Below are positions 58,757 to 64,000 of a stretch of 64,000 nucleotides of DNA, piece after piece (within the stretch, counting starts at the first letter, position 1; the number at the start of each line of letters is the position of its first letter). The notes beneath the pieces were generated by a model, which was not told where the DNA came from, searched no databases, and was given only the letters and a program-made list of their open reading frames with translations. The position numbers and the translations under genes were made by a program. The stretch comes from Burkholderiales bacterium (GTDB lineage: Bacteria > Pseudomonadota > Gammaproteobacteria > Burkholderiales > Casimicrobiaceae), in the NCBI GenBank assembly GCA_020853025.1, contig JADYZP010000062.1:50477-114476 (forward strand), given 5' to 3'.

Positions 58757-60967
58757 TCAGCGACGTCCGGCGCTGAGCACGCCTTTCACGTCACGCACCA
58801 GCGCCAGCGCCCGCTTCAGCGCGCCGAGGCTGCGCACCTCGATCGCGAAGGCCATTCGCGAGTGCAGGTTCCTGGTCAGCGTATTGGCCGCGGTGACGTT
58901 GATCTTCTCGCGCGAGAGGACTTCGGAGATGTCGCGCAGCAACCCCTGCCGGTCCATCGCCTCGACGATGATGTCGACCGGAAACACCTCGTCCCGCGGC
59001 GCACCCCAGTCGGCGGCGATCAGGCGCTCGGGCTCCTTGTCGCGCATGCGGGTCACGTTGCTGCACGATGCGCGATGGATCGTCACCCCCTTGCCGCGCG
59101 TCACGAAGCCCACGATCGGGTCGGGTGGCGCCGGCTTGCAGCAGCGTGCGAGTCCCGTCAGCAGCCGATCGACCCCGACGATGAGAATTCCGCTGCCGGA
59201 GCCTGCCGCCTTGCTCCGGTGCGTGGCCACTTCCGGTTCGGCGCGCGCCGTCGCCGTATCGGGCTGTGCGACGGCAAGTATCGCCGTCTGCACCTGCTTC
59301 GAGTTGATGTCGTCGCGCGCGAAGGCGGCGAAGAACTCCTCGGTCTTGTCGAAGCCGGCTTTGGCCGCGACGGCGTCGAGCTTCAACGCCGTCTGGCCGA
59401 GCCGGGCGAGCTCGCGGTCGACCAATGCGCGACCCTGCGTCACCGTCGCCTCGAGCTGCTGCGCCTTGAACCACTGACGCACTTTCGCGCGTGCGCGGTT
59501 GCTGTGGACGTAGCCCAGCTCTGGATTCAGCCAGTCGCGCGAGGGCCCGCCTTGCTTGACGGTGATGATTTCCACGCGCTGCCCGCTTTCGAGGCGAAAG
59601 TTGAGCGGCACCATCTGGCCGTCGACCTTGGCGCCGCGGCAGCGATGACCAAGGCCCGAGTGCACTGCATAGGCGAAGTCGACCGGTGTCGCACCGCGCG
59701 GCATTTCAATGATCTTTCCTCGCGGCGTGAGCACGTAGATCGTATCGGTAAAGAGGCTTTCCTTGAATGCCGACAGCCACTCGCCGGAGTCGGCTACCGC
59801 CTCCTTCCAGTCCAGCACCTGCCGCAGCCACGCTATCCGCTCGTCGAATGACGGGTCGTGTCTTCCACGATCCTTCGCGCCTTCCTTGTAGCGCCAATGC
59901 GCGGCGACGCCGTACTCGGAATGCTGGTGCATGTCGCGCGTGCGTATCTGTACTTCGAGCGGCTTCTCCTCGGGTCCGATGACCGCCGTGTGCAACGATC
60001 GGTAGTCGTTCGGTTTCGGCTTCGCGATGTAGTCGTCGAACTCGCGCGCCAGCGGCGTCCACCGGTGATGGACGAGGCCGAGCACCGTGTAGCAATCCTT
60101 GACCGAGTCGACCAGGATGCGCACGGCGCGAATGTCGTACAGCGTATCGATGCCCGACTGCTTGCGCTGCATCTTTTTCCAGATGCTGTAGATGTGCTTC
60201 GGTCGGCCGGTGACGTCGGCAGCGATGCCGGCATCGGCAAGTTCGCTCTTCAGCGCCGCGACCACGTCGTCGATATAACGCTCGCGGTCAATGCGACGCT
60301 CGTCCAGCATACCGGCGATCGACTTGTACACCGCGGGCTCCAGCGCGCGCAGCGACAGGTCCTCGAGTTCCCACTTCAACTGCCATACGCCAAGACGATT
60401 GGCGAGCGGAGCGAAAAGATCGAGCACCTCGCGCGCCGTTTGTGCGCGCGACGACGAGTTGCGTGCAACCTGGCTGCGCAGCGCCTGCGTCCGCTCGGCC
60501 AGCTTGATCAGCACGACGCGGATATCCTCGACCATCGACAGCAGCATCTTGCGCAGGTTTTCCGCCTGTGTCGCGCGCTCGTCCTTGTTGCCGCCGTCCG
60601 CACCGGCGCGAATGCTGCCCATCCGCGCCACGCCGCCGACCAGCGTGGCGACGTCGGCGCCAAAGCGCTGCTGCACGTCTTCGGCGTCGAAGGCGCCCGC
60701 GACCGGCAAGCCGAGGAGCAGAGCGGCGAGCAGCGAATCGGCGTCGAGCTTGAGTCCCCCCAGGATCGTCGCCGCGCCGAGCGCGCGATCGAGCACCAGC
60801 TCGCCATCGGCCATCGCTGCGTCGCCGCTACGCGCACGCGCGTAGTCGAATGCCGCGGCAAAGGACTCGCGTTCGGCAGCGGAATAATCGGAGGCGAGGA
60901 TTTCGAGCCAGGCGGCAACCGCCTCGGGCGCGGCGGCTTGCGGCGCGGCGTGCGCGACGGCGACCAT
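58757..60967 (-). CDS. relA: (p)ppGpp synthetase RelA
   Basis: 736 residues from MVAVAHAAPQAAAPEAV at 60967; the track's 61492 start runs into glmM. The N-terminal HD hydrolase region is degenerate (no HDxxED), and the synthetase has the RelA-type acidic motif EFDDYIAKPKPNDYRSLHT, not the RxKD of bifunctional SpoT. TGS (IIEMPRGATPVDFAYAVHSG, in part), CC/ZFD and C-terminal ACT domains follow. It therefore makes but does not hydrolyse alarmone; a SpoT must lie elsewhere. Confidence 0.94.
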   Translation of the reverse strand: MVAVAHAAPQAAAPEAVAAWLEILASDYSAAERESFAAAFDYARARSGDAAMADGELVLDRALGAATILGGLKLDADSLLAALLLGLPVAGAFDAEDVQQRFGADVATLVGGVARMGSIRAGADGGNKDERATQAENLRKMLLSMVEDIRVVLIKLAERTQALRSQVARNSSSRAQTAREVLDLFAPLANRLGVWQLKWELEDLSLRALEPAVYKSIAGMLDERRIDRERYIDDVVAALKSELADAGIAADVTGRPKHIYSIWKKMQRKQSGIDTLYDIRAVRILVDSVKDCYTVLGLVHHRWTPLAREFDDYIAKPKPNDYRSLHTAVIGPEEKPLEVQIRTRDMHQHSEYGVAAHWRYKEGAKDRGRHDPSFDERIAWLRQVLDWKEAVADSGEWLSAFKESLFTDTIYVLTPRGKIIEMPRGATPVDFAYAVHSGLGHRCRGAKVDGQMVPLNFRLESGQRVEIITVKQGGPSRDWLNPELGYVHSNRARAKVRQWFKAQQLEATVTQGRALVDRELARLGQTALKLDAVAAKAGFDKTEEFFAAFARDDINSKQVQTAILAVAQPDTATARAEPEVATHRSKAAGSGSGILIVGVDRLLTGLARCCKPAPPDPIVGFVTRGKGVTIHRASCSNVTRMRDKEPERLIAADWGAPRDEVFPVDIIVEAMDRQGLLRDISEVLSREKINVTAANTLTRNLHSRMAFAIEVRSLGALKRALALVRDVKGVLSAGRR

Positions 60968-60973
60968 CGGCGA

Positions 60974-60979
60974 ATTATA
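60974..60979 (-). promoter_or_regulatory. Perfect -10 box just before the relA ATG
   Basis: Minus-strand TATAAT with 6 bp (TCGCCG) to the ATG. A start point 6-7 nt after a -10 would fall on the ATG itself, so the transcript may be leaderless. No consensus -35 was found. Confidence 0.4.
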
Positions 60980-61098
60980 CTTCCCGCCAGGTGCGATCGG
61001 CTCCAGCACGACCGACGTGATCTGGAGAATCTGATTGACCCGAAGACCGCGGAGTTGACGGCCAACGACAACAGCGTCTACGCCTTCGTCTGGCTGAG

Positions 61099-62463
61099 CT
61101 AAAGCGGCGCTCCTGCCGCGCGGGCGATCGTCTCGGCGAGCGCCTGCGCGCACGTCTGTGCCAGTTGCGCATCCTGTGCCTCGACCATCACGCGCAACAC
61201 CGGCTCGGTGCCCGAAGGCCGCAGCAGCACGCGGCCCGCGTCGGCGAGCGACGCGACCGCTTCGCGCTCGGCGCGCATGACCGCTTCGCTGCTCTGCCAG
61301 TCCCAGCCGCGCCGCACGGGGACGTTGATCAGGCGCTGCGGAAACATGGTGACCGCGGCCGTGGCCTGCGCCAGCGACTGCTTCTGCTCGATCAGCGCGC
61401 GCAGCACGGCTAACGCAGCCACGATCGCGTCGCCGGTCGTGTGCTTGTCGAGGCAGATGATGTGGCCTGAGTTCTCGCCGCCCAGCAGCCACCCCTGCGC
61501 TTGCATCCGCTCCAGCACGTAGCGATCGCCGACTTTCGCGCGTGCAAGGGGAATCCCGTTGCGCTGCAGCGCCTGCTCGAAGCCCAGGTTGCTCATCAGC
61601 GTGCCGACGACTCCCGCGTTGCCGACGTGCCGGCGCCGGTAGTCGGCGGCGATCACGTACAGCAGCTGGTCGCCGTCGTAGAGTCGTCCGTGACGGTCGG
61701 CCATCACCAGCCGGTCGCCGTCACCGTCGAGCGCGATGCCGATGTCCGCCTGCTGCGCCAGCATCTGCTCGGCGAGGAACTGCGGATGCGTCGCGCCGCT
61801 GCCTGCATTGATGTTGAGTCCGTCCGGCTCCGCACCGACGGCGATCACCTCGGCACCGAGTTCGTGGAACACCGGCGCCGCGACGTGATACGCCGCGCCG
61901 TTCGCGCTGTCGACGACGATCCGCCAGCCATGCAGATCGAGCTCGGTCGGAAACGTGCTCTTGCAGAACTCGACATAGCGTCCCGCCGCGTCGTCGACGC
62001 GGCGCGCCTTGCCGAGCGCCGTCGACGACACGCAAGTCAAGGGCTCGTCCATCCTGCGCTCGATCGCCGCCTCGAGATCGTCGGGCAGCTTGGCGCCGGC
62101 CGCACCGAAGAACTTGATGCCGTTGTCGTCGAAGGGATTGTGCGACGCGCTGATGACGATGCCCGCCGACAGGCGCAGCGCACGGGTCAAATAGGCGATG
62201 CCCGGCGTCGGCAGCGGACCACAGAGGTAGACATCGACGCCGGCGGCCGAGAGACCGGCCTCGAGCGCCGCCTCGAGCATGTAGCCCGAAATGCGCGTGT
62301 CCTTGCCGATCAGCACCCCCGGACGGTCACCGCGGCGCGCGCCGTCGGCGGAGACGAGCGTGCGGCCGGCCGCCCAGCCGAGCTTCATCACGAGTTCCGG
62401 CGTGATCGGAGGCTCGCCGACCCGGCCGCGGATGCCGTCGGTGCCGAAGTATCTGCGTTGCAT
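61099..62463 (-). CDS. glmM: Phosphoglucosamine mutase
   Basis: Converts glucosamine-6-P to glucosamine-1-P for cell-wall precursors. Start [19 protein letters not shown] at 62463 with GAGGAA upstream; the track's TTG two codons earlier is less likely. Active-site serine in [12 protein letters not shown], Mg loop [11 protein letters not shown], sugar loop GGENSGHII and phosphate loop [13 protein letters not shown]. 454 residues. Order ftsH-folP-glmM as in E. coli. Confidence 0.95.
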   Translation of the reverse strand: MQRRYFGTDGIRGRVGEPPITPELVMKLGWAAGRTLVSADGARRGDRPGVLIGKDTRISGYMLEAALEAGLSAAGVDVYLCGPLPTPGIAYLTRALRLSAGIVISASHNPFDDNGIKFFGAAGAKLPDDLEAAIERRMDEPLTCVSSTALGKARRVDDAAGRYVEFCKSTFPTELDLHGWRIVVDSANGAAYHVAAPVFHELGAEVIAVGAEPDGLNINAGSGATHPQFLAEQMLAQQADIGIALDGDGDRLVMADRHGRLYDGDQLLYVIAADYRRRHVGNAGVVGTLMSNLGFEQALQRNGIPLARAKVGDRYVLERMQAQGWLLGGENSGHIICLDKHTTGDAIVAALAVLRALIEQKQSLAQATAAVTMFPQRLINVPVRRGWDWQSSEAVMRAEREAVASLADAGRVLLRPSGTEPVLRVMVEAQDAQLAQTCAQALAETIARAAGAPL

Positions 62464-62549
62464 CGACAATTCGATTCCTCAGGAGTTTTGTTCCATACGC
62501 ATCGCGACAAGGCAGAACGCGCCACGCGGCGCCACGAGTGCCACCGGCG

Positions 62550-63386
62550 TCAGCACTCGTCCGCACCGGTTTCGACAGCCTGCCACACTTTCAGCGCGTC
62601 GACCGTTTGGCGCACGTCGTGGACACGCAGAATGCGCGCACCGCGTGCCACGGCGGCCAGCGCCGCGGCGAGGCTGCCGGCCATGCGGTCCATCACGTCG
62701 CGTCCGGTGATCTGGCCGATGGTCGCCTTGCGCGACATCCCGACCAGCAGCGGATAGCCGACCGCGGCCAGCACCGGCAACGCGCGCAGCAGCGCCAGAT
62801 TATGCGCCTTCGTCTTGCCGAAGCCGAAACCGGGATCGACGGCGATCCGCTCGTGCACAATGCCGGCCGCCTCGCAGGTCAACGCCCGCTGCACGAGGAA
62901 GTCGCGCACTTCGCGCACGACGTCGGTATAGCGAGGGCGCGCCTGCATGTCCGCCGGCGCACCCTGCATGTGCATCAGGATCACGGCGGCGTGTCCCTGT
63001 GCCGCGACTTGCAGCGCGCCGCGGCCTTGCAGCGCGTGCACGTCATTGATCATCAAGGCGCCTGCCGCGGCGGCTTCCCGCATCACCGCCGGCTTGCTGG
63101 TGTCGATGCTCACCAGCACGCCCTCGCCGGCCAGCGCTTCGACGACCGGCAGCACGCGCGCGAGTTCCTCGCGCTCGGACACGGGCGTCGCCCCCGGCCG
63201 CGACGACTCGCCGCCGACGTCGATCAGGTCGGCGCCGTCTTCCAGCATTCGCCGCGCATGGTCCAGCGCGCGCTCGGGGTCGAAATGCGCGCCGCCGTCG
63301 AAGAACGAGTCGGGGGTGACGTTGAGGATGCCCATCACCCGCGGACGCGAAAGGTCCAGGCGGCGGCGCCCGCAGGCCAGATACAT
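62550..63386 (-). CDS. folP: Dihydropteroate synthase
   Basis: Condenses p-aminobenzoate with dihydropterin pyrophosphate in folate synthesis; sulfonamide target. 278 residues: VMGILNVTPDSFFDGG at about residue 18, DVGGESSRPGATPVS near 60, MHMQGAPADM and GFGFGKTKAHNL (in part) are the family signatures. Lies between ftsH and glmM, same strand. Confidence 0.95.
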   Translation of the reverse strand: MYLACGRRRLDLSRPRVMGILNVTPDSFFDGGAHFDPERALDHARRMLEDGADLIDVGGESSRPGATPVSEREELARVLPVVEALAGEGVLVSIDTSKPAVMREAAAAGALMINDVHALQGRGALQVAAQGHAAVILMHMQGAPADMQARPRYTDVVREVRDFLVQRALTCEAAGIVHERIAVDPGFGFGKTKAHNLALLRALPVLAAVGYPLLVGMSRKATIGQITGRDVMDRMAGSLAAALAAVARGARILRVHDVRQTVDALKVWQAVETGADEC

Positions 63387-63474
63387 GAAACCTCAGATGC
63401 GGGGCGCCGCGCGTCCCCGAGCCCAGAGGAAGCCTCCCCTCCAGTGCAAGCCCGGGTCCACGGGAAGTGTTGTC

Positions 63475-64000
63475 CTAGGTGGGGCTGGCCGCCGGTGCCG
63501 CATCGGGCCCCGGAGGCACGGATCCGCCGGCCGCGGAACCCGTCGGCTGCGCGGGCTTCGGGGGCCGCGGAGGCCGGCCGGCCATGATGTCGGCGATCTG
63601 CTCGGCGTCAATGGTCTCGAGCTCGAGCAGCGCCTTGGCCATCGCCTCGACCTTGTCCCGGTTGTCCTCGAGCAGCTTGCGCGCGACCGCGTACTGCGAG
63701 TCGATGATCTTGCGGATCTCCTCGTCGACCTTCTGCATCGTCGACTCCGACACGTTCTTCTGCGTCGTCACTGAACGGCCGAGGAAGACCTCGCCCTCGT
63801 TCTCGCCGTAGACCATCGGACCCATCTCGTCCGACATCCCGTAGCGCGTAACCATGCTGCGCGCGATCTCCGTCGCACGCTCGAAGTCGTTCGACGCGCC
63901 GGTGGTCATCTGGTTCATGAAGAGCTCCTCGGCGATGCGCCCACCGAACAGCACGGCGATCATGTTCAGCATGTGGTTGCGGTCCATGCTGTAGCGGTCC
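63475..64000 (-). CDS. ftsH: ATP-dependent zinc metalloprotease FtsH, C-terminal part
   Basis: The frame is open to base 64000 and continues beyond the window; the last ~175 residues are seen. They include VLFGGRIAEELFM, ASNDFERATEIARSMVTRYGMS and the coiled-coil TMQKVDEEIRKIIDSQY (in part), the C-terminal helical region of the membrane protease, then a Pro/Gly-rich tail. FtsH is the partner of the HflKC complex encoded at 6.8-8.9 kb. Confidence 0.93.
   Translation of the reverse strand, partial: DRYSMDRNHMLNMIAVLFGGRIAEELFMNQMTTGASNDFERATEIARSMVTRYGMSDEMGPMVYGENEGEVFLGRSVTTQKNVSESTMQKVDEEIRKIIDSQYAVARKLLEDNRDKVEAMAKALLELETIDAEQIADIMAGRPPRPPKPAQPTGSAAGGSVPPGPDAAPAASPT

Noticed and set aside
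58757-60967. SpoT (bifunctional) assignment
   Set aside because: The HD motif is missing and the synthetase carries the EFDD acidic motif typical of RelA.

Overview
This window looks like chromosomal DNA of a GC-rich betaproteobacterium, probably of the Burkholderiales/Rhodocyclales type. The main evidence is the gene order ispG-hisS-yfgM-bamB-der-hfq-hflX-hflK-hflC-(DUF2065)-hisZ-purA, in particular the hisZ-purA pair after hflKC, and the formate dehydrogenase operon with DUF3305/DUF3306 and polyferredoxin partners. Most of the very long antisense ORFs in the track are high-GC shadows and are left out.

Layout. 1-12.1 kb: a same-strand housekeeping run covering isoprenoid synthesis, His-tRNA synthetase, outer-membrane assembly, a ribosome GTPase, Hfq, the HflX/HflK/HflC group, histidine regulation and purine synthesis. 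12.1-16.3 kb: a histone-H1-like basic protein, a secreted unknown, tRNA-Leu(CAG) with a clear promoter, and RNase R. 16.4-31.3 kb: a large periplasmic sulfatase, purT, serB, a Mop-type molybdate-binding protein, iscR with a recognisable type-1 IscR box in its promoter, cysE, an orphan TRAP-type solute-binding protein, trmJ, suhB, a secreted subtilisin-like protease, an AI-2E-family membrane protein and glgC.

31.6-38.9 kb: a compact integrated element. It is bracketed by a 14-bp direct repeat that is the 3' end of tRNA-Ser(CGA). It carries a tyrosine integrase, a small unknown, a minus-strand HTH-like ORF, an AlpA-like regulator, a small unknown, a primase-type zinc-finger protein, a RepA-like ATPase, an array of ten TGTCC/GGACA pentamers directly downstream (candidate iteron origin), another unknown protein, and small and large terminase subunits. 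It has no portal, capsid, tail or lysis gene. This resembles a phage satellite that replicates itself and brings its own terminase, or a prophage deleted exactly between its att sites. It is the most interesting region of the window.

39-53.6 kb: a respiratory formate dehydrogenase island. A leftward operon encodes DUF3305, DUF3306, polyferredoxin, a TorD-like chaperone, a small Tat-signal protein, a cysteine-type molybdo-catalytic subunit, an Fe-S subunit, a small lipoprotein, a cytochrome b subunit and a small secreted protein. A divergent rightward operon supplies molybdenum cofactor synthesis and maturation (moaA, fdhD, mobA, moeA), with an acyltransferase gene inserted. 53.7-64 kb: beta-carbonic anhydrase, an ABC export/lipoprotein-type system with an AttH-like protein, relA, glmM, folP and the C-terminal end of ftsH.
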